The translations under genes and the position numbers were made by a program. A stretch of DNA of 64,000 bases from NCBI RefSeq assembly GCF_006494775.1, contig NZ_CP041146.1, forward strand, positions 2,728,001 through 2,792,000. The letters are read 5' to 3'. This DNA comes from Nocardioides humi. GTDB taxonomy: Bacteria; Actinomycetota; Actinomycetes; Propionibacteriales; Nocardioidaceae. Positions 26,952-36,211 of the stretch are shown here, piece after piece. The notes below the pieces were generated by a model. That model saw nothing but the letters and a program-made list of their open reading frames with translations, was not told where the DNA came from and did no database searches. Each line of letters begins with the position of its first letter. Positions within the stretch are counted from its first letter, which is position 1.

Positions 26952-28007
26952 ATGTTCGCACTGCAGAAGACCGCGCCCACGCCGGGATTCACTGCCACAG
27001 CCGGCGCCCCCGAGCCACACCCCGGCCCCGGCGAGGTCCTGGTCGCCGTCTCCCACGCCGGCGTCTGCGGAACCGACAAGGGGATCTTCGAGTCGGCGCC
27101 CTGGACCGCGCGGCACGTGTCCCCGGGGGTCACGGTCGGCCACGAGTTCGTCGGGCGGGTCGCGGCGCTCGGCGACGGTGTGACGGGACTGCGCACCGGC
27201 CAGCGAGTCAGCGGCGAAGGCCACCTCACCTGCGGACGTTGCAAGCCGTGCCGCACGGGCGCCAGTCACGTCTGTCAGAACGTCATGGTCCTCGGGGCGA
27301 GCGTCGACGGATGCTTCGCCGACTTCGTCGTCCTCCCGGCGGCCAACGTGTGGCCGGTGCACGAGGCGATATCCGACGAGATCGCGGCGATCCTCGATCC
27401 CATCGGCAACGCCATGCACACCGTCATGAGCGCCGACGTCGCCGGCAGGAGCGTGCTGGTGACAGGCGCCGGCGTGATCGGCGCGATCTCGATCGCGATC
27501 GCCCGCGCTGCCGGGGCGGGAACGATCGTCGCCACCGACATCAGCGCGCGCCGCCGGGAGCTCGCGCTCGAGATGGGCGCCGACCGGGTCCTCGCAGGCG
27601 ACGATCCCGAGTGGCCGGACCAGGCGCGTCGCCTGACCGGGGGCACCGGCCCGGACGTGCTCCTCGAGATGAGCGGCAACCCCACCGCGATCCGTCAGGG
27701 ACTGTCCTCCGTCGGCAGCGGCGGAACCGCTGCGCTGCTCGGTGTCCCCACCGAGCCCGTCGAGGTCGATCTGCTCAACGACGTGGTCTTCAAGGGACTG
27801 ACGATCCGCGGCGTCTTCGGCCGGCGCATGTTCTCGACCTGGTACCAGGTCGAGAACATGCTGCTGGCAGGTCGCCTGCAGCTGGACGCCATCGTCAGCC
27901 ACCGCATCCCGATCCGTGAGTACGAGCGGGCCTTCGCGCTCATGGCCTCCGACGAGGCCATGAAGATCGTCTTCGTCGTCGACGACGCCGGCAGCGGTGG
28001 CGTCTGA
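26952..28007 (+). CDS. zinc-dependent dehydrogenase, L-threonine 3-dehydrogenase-like
   Basis: A 351-residue zinc MDR enzyme. The catalytic zinc ligands are in VCGTDKG and GHEFVG; the structural zinc cluster is CGRCKPCRTGASHVC. The Rossmann loop is VTGAGVIGAISI. Features shared with threonine 3-dehydrogenase are TVGHEFVGRV, RVSGEGHLTCGRC and the DPIGNAMHT segment. It would oxidise threonine (or a related 3-hydroxy amino acid) to the 2-amino-3-keto acid that the KBL-like enzyme, 7 bp upstream, cleaves. It is the last gene of island 1; a family B repeat follows. Confidence 0.85.
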   Translation: MFALQKTAPTPGFTATAGAPEPHPGPGEVLVAVSHAGVCGTDKGIFESAPWTARHVSPGVTVGHEFVGRVAALGDGVTGLRTGQRVSGEGHLTCGRCKPCRTGASHVCQNVMVLGASVDGCFADFVVLPAANVWPVHEAISDEIAAILDPIGNAMHTVMSADVAGRSVLVTGAGVIGAISIAIARAAGAGTIVATDISARRRELALEMGADRVLAGDDPEWPDQARRLTGGTGPDVLLEMSGNPTAIRQGLSSVGSGGTAALLGVPTEPVEVDLLNDVVFKGLTIRGVFGRRMFSTWYQVENMLLAGRLQLDAIVSHRIPIREYERAFALMASDEAMKIVFVVDDAGSGGV

Positions 28008-28032
28008 TCCTCCTCGCGGCTCCGGGTCCGGG

Positions 28033-28128
28033 TGCAGGAATCACCGCCTCAGTGGTGATTCCCGCGCTTACTGGCCGTTGCAACGGTCAAGAAGTGCAGG
28101 AATCACCACTGAAGTGGCGATTCCTGCA
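28033..28128. repeat. family B palindromic intergenic repeat, copy 2
   Basis: 96 bp, bounded by TGCAGGAATCACC and GGCGATTCCTGCA, with the central GGCCGTTGCAACGGTC palindrome and the shared AAGAAGTGCAGGAA string. It lines up with the copy at 8271 without gaps. It lies between two convergent genes. Confidence 0.85.
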
Positions 28129-28132
28129 CCCC

Positions 28133-29071
28133 TCAGCGAATGGTGACCTGACGGTTGGCGAGCCCGTTGCGAGCGGAGCGCTGCTCGGTGGTGAGGTCGG
28201 AGGTGTCGGCGAGGGCGGCGTCGAGCTCGGCCTTGAAGGCGGTGGCGGCGGCCTCGAGCGGCTCGGGGCCGGTGCCGACGGGGAGGTCCCAGACGGGGGT
28301 GAGGAGGCCGTGGGCGCGGAACATGCCGACGAACCGGGCGTCGGGGACGATCACGTCGTCGCCGGAGACGTGCAGCCGGGCGAGAGCGTCGAGGAGGGCG
28401 TCCTCGGGCTCGGGCATCACCCAGCGCAGGTGCTCCTTGGCGCCCATCCGGGTCCAGTATGCCGCGTCCACCTCGGTCAGCCGGGCCGTCGGCGCCGCGG
28501 CGCCCTCGGCCTGCTCGAGGGCCTGGGCCAGCTCGGAGCTGGACTCCATGTCGGAGACCCAGTAGTCGAAGCCCTCGTGCACCTCGACGGCCAGCGGGCC
28601 GTCGGCCACCAGGTCCTGCAGCCGCGGGCCGTCGGCGGGCGGCGCGGTGAGCCCGACCATCCCGGCGCCGGGCTCGGCGGCCAGCGCCTCGACCAGCACC
28701 GCGCCCAGGTCGCGGGCCGGGTCGCCGAAGTTGTGCTGCACCTGGAGGCCGAGCCAGACCTCGCCGCTGTCGCGGACCAGGGCGGGGGCCGCCATCGGCA
28801 GCAGCGTGCAGATCCGGACCACGCGGTCGGCGTACTCGCCGGTCAGCGGCAGTACGGCGGTGGCGGCCGGCACCAGCTCTCGCATCGCGACGATGTCGCA
28901 CTCCGAGGCCAGCCCCTCGAAGGGCCGCTTGACGAAGACCTGCCCGCCGCCGGGCGCGCCGTGGCACGCCTTGTAGCGCTTGCCGGAGCCGCACGGGCAG
29001 GGCTGCCGGGGACCGACCTCACCCGCCGGTGCCGTCGAGCCGGAGTTCTTGGTGCGGTTCTTCTTCGCCAT
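28133..29071 (-). CDS. SEC-C motif protein, DUF5926 family
   Basis: A 312-residue protein with a basic N-terminus (MAKKNRTKN), then a SEC-C zinc-binding motif PCPCGSGKRYKACHG (residues 24-38) like that at the end of SecA. The rest is the DUF5926 region (FVKRPFEGLASECDIVAMRELVPA). SEC-C motifs bind zinc and can contact SecB or the ribosome; the role of the actinobacterial protein is unknown. It ends only 5 bp from the family B repeat. Confidence 0.85.
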   Translation of the reverse strand: MAKKNRTKNSGSTAPAGEVGPRQPCPCGSGKRYKACHGAPGGGQVFVKRPFEGLASECDIVAMRELVPAATAVLPLTGEYADRVVRICTLLPMAAPALVRDSGEVWLGLQVQHNFGDPARDLGAVLVEALAAEPGAGMVGLTAPPADGPRLQDLVADGPLAVEVHEGFDYWVSDMESSSELAQALEQAEGAAAPTARLTEVDAAYWTRMGAKEHLRWVMPEPEDALLDALARLHVSGDDVIVPDARFVGMFRAHGLLTPVWDLPVGTGPEPLEAAATAFKAELDAALADTSDLTTEQRSARNGLANRQVTIR

Positions 29072-29081
29072 GCGCGGAAAC

Positions 29082-29888
29082 CTACTGGTCGGCGGGGAAC
29101 CGCTGGTCCAGCAGGTCGAGCATCAGCCGCGGCCGGTCGCTGATGACCGCCGTCACGCCGAGGTCGAGGCAGCGCTCGAGGTCCTCCTCCTGGTTGACCG
29201 TCCAGACGTGGATCTCGCGGCCGCCGCGGGCGATCGACTCGCCGACCCGCGGGTGCTCGCGGAGCATCCTGATGCCCGGCCCGACGATCCAGTCGCGGCC
29301 GATCACGCGGCGCAGCATCGGCCAGTAGTTGGGCTTGTCGAGCAGCTGCACCAGCCGCACCTCGGGCGCGAGCCGCTCGACCCGCTGCAGCGCCGTGAAC
29401 GAGAAGCTCATCACGCGCACCGGCGCCCCGGCCTGGTCCCAGCCGAAGTCGCGGAGCATGTCGACCAGGCGCTTCTCCACCAGCCCGCCGTACCGCGTCG
29501 GGTGCTTGGTCTCGATCGCCACCTCGACCCGGCGGTCGTAGTCGGCGACGGTCTCCAGCAGCTTGCGCAGGGTCAGGACGCCGCGCAGCGTCTCGTCCTC
29601 GTCGGGAGCCTCGTCGTCGAGGTCGGCCCACGGGTTCTTCCACGCCGCGAAGTCGAGCTCGGAGAGGTCCGCGAGCTCCATGGTCGAGACCAGCCCCCGG
29701 TTGGCGGCGGTACGACGCAGGTCGCGGTCGTGCACGCAGACGAGGTGGCCGTCGGCGGTGAGCCGGACGTCGCACTCCAGCCCGTCCGCGCCCTCGTCGA
29801 GCGCCGCGAGATAGGCACCCAGGGTGTGCTCGGCGAGCTCGTGACTGGCGCCGCGGTGGGCGACCACCTGCGGTCGGACGGTGGGCAC
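29082..29888 (-). CDS. glycerophosphodiester phosphodiesterase
   Basis: A 268-residue GDPD TIM-barrel protein. Motifs: VVAHRGASHELAEHT (catalytic His and Arg), GLECDVRLTADGHLVCVHD (metal Glu and Asp, general-acid His), EVAIETKH and the C-terminal VHVWTVN-like IHVWTVNQEEDLERCLDLGVTAVISDRP. It hydrolyses glycerophosphodiesters to glycerol 3-phosphate and an alcohol. The GTG at 29888 starts the domain directly, with no signal peptide, so it is cytosolic. It lies 10 bp from the DUF5926 gene on the same strand. Confidence 0.92.
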   Translation of the reverse strand: MPTVRPQVVAHRGASHELAEHTLGAYLAALDEGADGLECDVRLTADGHLVCVHDRDLRRTAANRGLVSTMELADLSELDFAAWKNPWADLDDEAPDEDETLRGVLTLRKLLETVADYDRRVEVAIETKHPTRYGGLVEKRLVDMLRDFGWDQAGAPVRVMSFSFTALQRVERLAPEVRLVQLLDKPNYWPMLRRVIGRDWIVGPGIRMLREHPRVGESIARGGREIHVWTVNQEEDLERCLDLGVTAVISDRPRLMLDLLDQRFPADQ

Positions 29889-30008
29889 ACCCCGATTGTG
29901 GCAGGTCTCATAGCCTCGATCCGCGGATCGAGGCTCAGGGTCGGGATCGGGGTCCGACCGGGGTCGTTCCCCGATGTGCCGTGAGCGCGGAGCAGGCACC
30001 GTGGAGGC

Positions 30009-30245
30009 ATGAGCAACTACGAGAGCTACCCCGCCCCCCACAACCCCCACAACCCCTCCACGCCGCGGCGGCTCACCCGCCGCGAGCAGGACAAGATGAT
30101 CGCCGGCGTCTGCTCCGGTGCAGCCGCGCACTTCGGCATCGACGTCACCGTCGTCCGGCTGCTGATGGTCGCCGCGACCGTCTTCACCGGCGGCGCCGGG
30201 ATCCTCCTCTACCTCGCCGGCTGGTGGCTGATGCCGCGCGGCTGA
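30009..30245 (+). CDS. PspC domain protein
   Basis: A 78-residue small membrane protein. After a polar His/Pro-rich head (MSNYESYPAPHNPHNP) comes the PspC core RLTRREQDKMIAGVCSGAAAHFGIDVTVVRLLMVAATVF and a hydrophobic stretch ending in GWWLMPRG. PspC proteins are linked to envelope stress sensing. The ATG at 30009 has an upstream GGAGGC. It is followed 12 bp later by the PrmC-like gene. Confidence 0.9.
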   Translation: MSNYESYPAPHNPHNPSTPRRLTRREQDKMIAGVCSGAAAHFGIDVTVVRLLMVAATVFTGGAGILLYLAGWWLMPRG

Positions 30246-30257
30246 CACGCTGGCCCC

Positions 30258-31052
30258 GTGACCGCCCCCTCACTCGTCGCCCGGCTCCGGGCCGCGGGCT
30301 GCGTCTTCGCCGAGGAGGAGGCGGCACTCCTGGAGGAGGCCGCGGCCTCGCCCGCGCACCTCGAGGAGCTGGTCGCCCGCCGGGTGGCCGGCGAGCCCCT
30401 GGAGTACGTCGTCGGCTGGGTCGCCTTCGACGGCGGCCGAGTCGCGGTGGAGCCCGGCGTGTTCGTCCCGCGGCAGCGCACGGCGTACCTCGTGGAGCTG
30501 GCCGCCCCGCTGCTGACGGCCGGCGACACCGTGCTCGACCTGTGCTGTGGCACTGGCGCCCTCGGCCTGGCCCTCGCCCGGCGGGTGCCCGGCCTGACCG
30601 TGCACGCCGCCGATCTCGACCCCGTGGCCGTCGCCTGCGCGGCCCGCAACCTCGCGTCCGTCGGGGGCACCGCGGTCGTCGGCGACCTGGCCGACCCACT
30701 GCCGCCCGAGCTGCGCGGCACCGTCGCCGTCCTCGCCGCCAACGTGCCCTACGTGCCCAGCGACGCCGTGGCGCTGATGCCGCCCGAGTCCCGCGACCAC
30801 GAGCCACGCGGCACCGTCGACGGCGGCGCCGACGGGCTCGACGTCCTGCGCCGGGTCGCCGCCCTCGCCCCCGCCTGGCTGCGGCCGGGCGGCACGGTGC
30901 TCTCCGAGGTCTCCGTCGATCAAGCCCCCACGGCCGTCGAGCTCTTCGCGGCGGCCGGGCTGGCCGCCGCGGTCCATCACGACGAGGAGCGCGAGGCGAC
31001 CATCGTCAGCGGTCGGCGGACGCTGCGTCCGACGAGCTCGACCACGGTGTAG
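30258..31052 (+). CDS. PrmC/HemK-like protein N5-glutamine methyltransferase paralog
   Basis: A 264-residue class I SAM methyltransferase with the N-terminal helical domain (RRVAGEPLEYVVGWVAFDG, VFVPRQRT) and SAM motif VLDLCCGTGALGLALA. The catalytic NPPY of PrmC is NVPY here (AANVPYVPSDAV), as in a subgroup of actinobacterial paralogs that are probably not the main release-factor methylase. The target is therefore uncertain. The last 76 bp overlap the 3' end of the convergent PAP2 gene. Confidence 0.82.
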   Translation: MTAPSLVARLRAAGCVFAEEEAALLEEAAASPAHLEELVARRVAGEPLEYVVGWVAFDGGRVAVEPGVFVPRQRTAYLVELAAPLLTAGDTVLDLCCGTGALGLALARRVPGLTVHAADLDPVAVACAARNLASVGGTAVVGDLADPLPPELRGTVAVLAANVPYVPSDAVALMPPESRDHEPRGTVDGGADGLDVLRRVAALAPAWLRPGGTVLSEVSVDQAPTAVELFAAAGLAAAVHHDEEREATIVSGRRTLRPTSSTTV

Positions 31053-31756
31053 GCGAGCACGACGCAGGCGCCGCCGGCGAGGACGTCGAGCAGGAAGTGG
31101 TTGGCGGTGGCGAGGACGACGAGGGCCTGGAGCGCCGGGTACGCGACGGCAGCGACCCGCCAGCGCGGCGTACCGAGGCCCCACATCTGCACGGCGCACC
31201 ACAGGGACCAGCCGAAGTGCAGGGACGGCATCGCGGCGTACTGGTTGGTGGCGTCGCCCAGCCCGCGCGGCGCGGACGCCGCGGCGCCCCACCAGCCGTA
31301 GTCGGCGAAGCGCCGCATGACGTCGACCACCCCGAGCTCGGGCATCAGCCGGGGCGGGGCGGTGGGCAGCAGCGCGTAGCCGACCAGGCCGAACGCCGAG
31401 GCGAGCACGATCGACCAGTAGCCGCGCCAGTAGTGCCAGCCGCCGTGCCGCCGGGAGACGAGCAGCACGACCGGGGTCATGACGTAGTGCATGAGCGCGT
31501 AGAAGTAGCACGCCGCGACGGCCAGCGCCGGGACCCGGAGGATCCACTCGTTGAGCGGTAGCTCGACCGACCGGAAGATCCAGCCCTCGCCTCCCACCAC
31601 GCGCCGGGCGTTGGCGAACGCCGTCACCGGGTCGTCGCCCCAGCCGGCCCGGATCAGGTTGTAGGCGGCGAACAGCAGGACCAGGACGCCGAGCTCCACC
31701 ACCCATCGGCCGAACCTCCCCCGGAGCCCGTCGGTGAGTGAGCGGACGCCGGTCAC
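30977..31756 (-). CDS. PAP2-superfamily membrane phosphatase/transferase (Aur1-like)
   Basis: A 259-residue protein with about six helices and the PAP2_3 motifs LPTAPPR, AMPSLHFGWSLW and ATANHFLLDVLAG, which carry the two catalytic histidines and the Asp. Such proteins remove or transfer lipid phosphate head groups. The GTG at 31756 overlaps the stop of the MarR gene (GTGA), so both are one unit. Its 3' end overlaps the PrmC-like gene on the other strand by 76 bp; both reading frames look real. Confidence 0.85.
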   Translation of the reverse strand: MTGVRSLTDGLRGRFGRWVVELGVLVLLFAAYNLIRAGWGDDPVTAFANARRVVGGEGWIFRSVELPLNEWILRVPALAVAACYFYALMHYVMTPVVLLVSRRHGGWHYWRGYWSIVLASAFGLVGYALLPTAPPRLMPELGVVDVMRRFADYGWWGAAASAPRGLGDATNQYAAMPSLHFGWSLWCAVQMWGLGTPRWRVAAVAYPALQALVVLATANHFLLDVLAGGACVVLAYTVVELVGRSVRRPLTMVASRSSS

Positions 31757-32208
31757 AGGACGGACGCCGGCCGGAGGTAGTCGCCGGCGAGGATCGGCTC
31801 GAGCGCGGCGGCGAAGGCCCGGACGTCGTCCTCGGGCAGCCGGTCGATGAACGCCAGCAGCGCCTGGCGGCGGGCCCGGAAGTGCTCCTCCACGAGGGCG
31901 CGCCCCTGGTCCGACAGCGAGACGAGCCGGACCCGCCGGTCGTGGCGGTCCTCGCGCCGCTCGACCAGGCCGAGCTCGACCATGCGCTCGACCGCCCGCC
32001 CCGCCGCGGCCACGGAGAGGGCGACCCGCGAGGCGATCTCGCTGATCGGCACCGGCGCGCCGGCGCACCCGAGCAGCATCGCGATCCGGATCTGGGTGAA
32101 CGACAGCTCCAGGCTCGCCAGCGCGTCCAGCGCCTCGGTCTCCGCCGAGGTGAACAGCCGCCGGAAGAAGGTCTCCAGCAGCCGGACGAGATCGTCGCGC
32201 TCCGCCAC
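31753..32208 (-). CDS. MarR-family transcriptional regulator
   Basis: A 151-residue winged-helix regulator with LSFTQIRIAMLLG, VPISEIASRVALSVAAAGRAVERMVELGLVERREDRHDRRVRLVSLSDQG. I start it at GTG 32208, not the TTG at 32229, because a good promoter puts the transcription start at that GTG (leaderless). It is cotranscribed with the PAP2 gene, which it may control along with itself. The inducer is unknown. Confidence 0.87.
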   Translation of the reverse strand: MAERDDLVRLLETFFRRLFTSAETEALDALASLELSFTQIRIAMLLGCAGAPVPISEIASRVALSVAAAGRAVERMVELGLVERREDRHDRRVRLVSLSDQGRALVEEHFRARRQALLAFIDRLPEDDVRAFAAALEPILAGDYLRPASVL

Positions 32209-32215
32209 CTGCCCG

Positions 32216-32241
32216 ATTATTGCGTCCAAGCAACTATCTCG

Positions 32242-32245
<4 letters not shown>
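32216..32245 (-). promoter_or_regulatory. promoter of the MarR-PAP2 operon
   Basis: On the minus strand TTGACG (32245-32240), an 18-bp spacer and AATAAT (32221-32216) form a near-consensus promoter. The expected start falls 7 nt on, at the GTG 32208. The repeated AGTTGC strings in and above the spacer could be the MarR operator. The -35 overlaps the stop of the ABC-F gene. Confidence 0.6.
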
Positions 32246-33864
<1,619 letters not shown>

Positions 33865-33921
33865 GACGAGGCCTTCGCGGGAGGGATGGACTCACCGGGC
33901 GGGGCCGCGGGCGCGAGTCGG

Positions 33922-33939
33922 TCAGGCGTCGATCAGCAT
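33922..33939 (-). CDS. candidate five-codon leader ORF (MLIDA) upstream of the ABC-F gene
   Basis: ATG CTG ATC GAC GCC TGA begins 75 nt before the ABC-F start. A TAGGCT -10-like hexamer (33949-33954) lies 9 nt upstream, so the transcript would start almost at this ATG. Between its stop and the ABC-F start is a GC-rich segment with GACTC/GAGTC ends that can fold. The arrangement is that of ribosome-stalling leaders of drug-resistance genes. Chance occurrence of a short ORF cannot be excluded. Confidence 0.4.
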   Translation of the reverse strand: MLIDA

Positions 33940-34006
33940 GATGCGACCAGCCTACGGCGGGCGTGGTCGCGGGCGCGAATGATTTTCTCGGCGGGGCGGC
34001 CCCGGA

Positions 34007-34645
34007 TCAGAGCTCGCCGAGGATCCGGGCCCGCGCGGCGTCGTACTCCTCCCGGCTGACGAGGTCCCGCCTGAGCAGGTCGTCGAGCTCGGCCAGGCGC
34101 TCGGCGGGGGTCCGGGCGTCGGCGGCCGCGACGGGTACGACGCCGGGCGCGATCGGGCGCGCGGAGGACCAGTCGACCTCCCACTCCCGGGTCTCGGGGT
34201 CGACCAGGGCGGGCAGCTCGCCGCCGTAGAGCAGGGGCATCCGGACGTCGGGGACGACCTGGCGGCTCTCGACCTCGAAGGGCGCGATGTCCTCGCCCTC
34301 GATCCGCAGGCGCAGCTTGAGCAGCGGCTGCTCGTTGATCCGCACGCTCGTGTGCTCGAAGGACAGCACCTGCGCCCGGGCCGGCCGCCCGCGCTGCCGG
34401 AGCCGGTGGCTGCGCAGGGCGGAGCGGTGGCGGAGGCCGCCGATGACCAGGCCGATGACGACGTCGAGCACCGTGATCGCGATGCCGAGCGGGAGCAGCC
34501 AGCCCGTCCCGGGCTCGTCGACGCTGAGGCCGACGATCACGAAGATCGGGCCGACGATGCCGCACAGCAGCATGAACAGCGTCGGCGGCAGGACGCTGCG
34601 GAGCAGGGACGGCGGCCGCGGCACGTCCTTCGGAGCGACGGTCAT
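34007..34645 (-). CDS. SHOCT-domain membrane protein
   Basis: A 212-residue protein with two membrane helices (about residues 21-42 and 51-71), a beta-rich soluble middle (FEHTSVRINEQPLLKLRLRIEG) and a C-terminal SHOCT helix pair: PAERLAELDDLLRRDLVSREEYDAARARILGEL. SHOCT motifs are short oligomerisation elements. The ATG at 34645 was chosen over the GTG at 34651. Function unknown. It ends 16 bp before the CDF gene region on the same strand. Confidence 0.75.
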   Translation of the reverse strand: MTVAPKDVPRPPSLLRSVLPPTLFMLLCGIVGPIFVIVGLSVDEPGTGWLLPLGIAITVLDVVIGLVIGGLRHRSALRSHRLRQRGRPARAQVLSFEHTSVRINEQPLLKLRLRIEGEDIAPFEVESRQVVPDVRMPLLYGGELPALVDPETREWEVDWSSARPIAPGVVPVAAADARTPAERLAELDDLLRRDLVSREEYDAARARILGEL

Positions 34646-34661
34646 GGCCACAGCGTAGGGA

Positions 34662-35759
34662 TCAACCGCCGGTCGTGGGCCGCGCGGCGCGGTACGCCGC
34701 CCGCGCCGCGGCGCTCGCGTGGTGGGCGGTCAGCTCGTGCAGTCGTGCCTCGGTGGCGGCGTCGGCGACCGGGTGGAGGTGGACGACGACCGCCTCAAGG
34801 CTGGGGGTGGCGTGCAGCAGCTCGTGCTCCACGCGCTCGGCGACGCCGTGCGCCGCGGTGACCGTCAGCTCGGGATCGACCCGGACGATCAGGTCGCCCT
34901 CGATCCGGTGCCCGGTCCAGCGGGCCCGCACCCGGTCGACCCCGGCGACGCCCTCGACGGCCGCGGCAGCGCCGGCCATCGCGTCGATGACCCCGTCCTC
35001 GACGCCGTCCATCAGCCGTCGTACGACGGTGCGCAGCGTGTTGACCAGGAGGACGAGGACCGCGAAGCCGATGAGGAGGCCGACGACGGCGTCGGCGCGG
35101 TCGAAGCCCGCCCACACGCCGAGGACGCCGAGCACGACGGCGATCGAGGTGAGCCCGTCGGCGCGGGCGTGCTGGCCCTCGGCCACCAGGGCCGCCGAGC
35201 CGATGCGGCGGCCGGTGCGGATCCGGTGGACCGCGACGAGCTCGTTGCCGACGAACCCGACCAGGCCGGCGGCGAGGACCCAGCCGAGGTTGGCCAGCTC
35301 CCGCGGATGGACCAGCGCGGCGACCGCCTCCCACAGGATCAGCGCGGCCGACAGCGCCACGACCAGGCCGATGAGGAGGCCCACCAGATCCTCCGCGCGG
35401 CGGAAGCCGTAGCTGTAGCGCTCGGTGCTCGGGCGCCGGCCGAGCCGGAAGGCGATGATCAGCGGGATGGTCGTCACGGCGTGCCCGAGGTTGTGGACCG
35501 TGTCGGCGAGCAGCGCGACCGACCCGGAGACGGCGACGATGAGCACCTGCGCGAGCGCGGTCGCCGTCATCCCGGCCAGCCCGATCCACGCGGCCCGGAT
35601 CCCCTCGCTGCTGCTCTCGTCCGCCGTCTGGATGATCGCGACCGCGTCATGGGAGTGCGGCGCCACCGCATGCCGCAGGCGCGACCAGGCCCCGCCGTGG
35701 TCATGGTCGTGGTCGTGGCCGGGATCGTGGTGACCGTCGTGGTCGTGCGGGCGGCGCAT
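34662..35759 (-). CDS. cation diffusion facilitator metal exporter
   Basis: A 365-residue CDF protein. A His/Asp-rich N-terminus (HDHDGHHDPGHDHDHDHGG) is followed by six helices with the TM2 site LLADTVHNLGHA and the TM5 HxxxD site EGQHARADGLTS, and a C-terminal cytosolic domain (VRARWTGHRIEGDLIVRVDPELT). It exports zinc, cobalt or cadmium with proton antiport. I chose ATG 35759; upstream in-frame codons run into the operator. It is divergent from the CzrA-like repressor gene, which fits zinc/cobalt control. Confidence 0.9.
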   Translation of the reverse strand: MRRPHDHDGHHDPGHDHDHDHGGAWSRLRHAVAPHSHDAVAIIQTADESSSEGIRAAWIGLAGMTATALAQVLIVAVSGSVALLADTVHNLGHAVTTIPLIIAFRLGRRPSTERYSYGFRRAEDLVGLLIGLVVALSAALILWEAVAALVHPRELANLGWVLAAGLVGFVGNELVAVHRIRTGRRIGSAALVAEGQHARADGLTSIAVVLGVLGVWAGFDRADAVVGLLIGFAVLVLLVNTLRTVVRRLMDGVEDGVIDAMAGAAAAVEGVAGVDRVRARWTGHRIEGDLIVRVDPELTVTAAHGVAERVEHELLHATPSLEAVVVHLHPVADAATEARLHELTAHHASAAARAAYRAARPTTGG

Positions 35760-35775
35760 ACCGATATACAAACAC

Positions 35776-35791
35776 ATGCACATATGTGCAT
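35776..35791. promoter_or_regulatory. operator palindrome between the CDF exporter and its repressor
   Basis: ATGCACATATGTGCAT is a perfect 16-bp palindrome in an AT-rich island of this GC-rich DNA. It lies between divergent starts and just upstream of the -35 of the repressor gene, the expected place for an ArsR/SmtB-family site. Confidence 0.75.
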
Positions 35792-35795
35792 CCAA

Positions 35796-35823
35796 TTGTG
35801 GAACGGCGGTCCGCCACTACGAT
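35796..35823 (+). promoter_or_regulatory. promoter of the CzrA-like repressor gene
   Basis: TTGTGG (35796-35801), a 16-bp spacer and TACGAT (35818-35823). The predicted start lies 7 nt on, at the ATG 35831, so the mRNA would be leaderless. This helps decide the start codon of the repressor gene. Confidence 0.55.
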
Positions 35824-35830
35824 GCGGTCC

Positions 35831-36190
35831 ATGGGACATGGCGACCGCGGCGACCGGCCCCAAGGACTCGCGCCGGAGCAGGCCAAGACGCTCGCCGCGA
35901 CCCTGCAGGCTCTCGCCACCCCCAGCCGCCTGCTCATCCTCGACCGGCTGCGCCGCGGCCCGCGGACCGTCGGCGACCTGGTCGACTCGATCGGCATGGA
36001 GCAGCCGGCCGTCTCCCAGCAGCTCCGGGTGCTGCGCAACCTCGGCCTCGTCACCGGCAACCGCGAGGGCCGCACCATCGTCTACGAGCTGTACGACGAC
36101 CACGTCGCACAGCTGCTCGACCAGGCGCTCGACCACGCCGAGCACGTCCGGCTCGGCCTGGCCGGCACCGCCCAGCGCGAGCCGAGCTGA
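35831..36190 (+). CDS. ArsR/SmtB-family metal-sensing repressor, CzrA-like
   Basis: A 119-residue winged-helix repressor (LATPSRLLILDRLRRGPRTVGDL, MEQPAVSQQLRVLRNLGLV). The alpha-5 metal site is intact: D89, H91, H102 and H105 with spacing +2, +11, +3, identical to the zinc/cobalt site of CzrA (D84/H86/H97/H100). There is no alpha-3 cysteine box. It should release DNA on binding Zn or Co and derepress the divergent CDF exporter. I chose ATG 35831 because of the leaderless promoter; ATG 35822 is the alternative. Confidence 0.9.
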   Translation: MGHGDRGDRPQGLAPEQAKTLAATLQALATPSRLLILDRLRRGPRTVGDLVDSIGMEQPAVSQQLRVLRNLGLVTGNREGRTIVYELYDDHVAQLLDQALDHAEHVRLGLAGTAQREPS

Positions 36191-36211
36191 GCCGAGCCCG
36201 GCTGAGCCCGG

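Noticed and set aside
20056..28007. Island 1 as a recently acquired genomic island with attachment sites
   Set aside because: I see no integrase, tRNA end or flanking direct repeats, and codon use differs only slightly from the rest.
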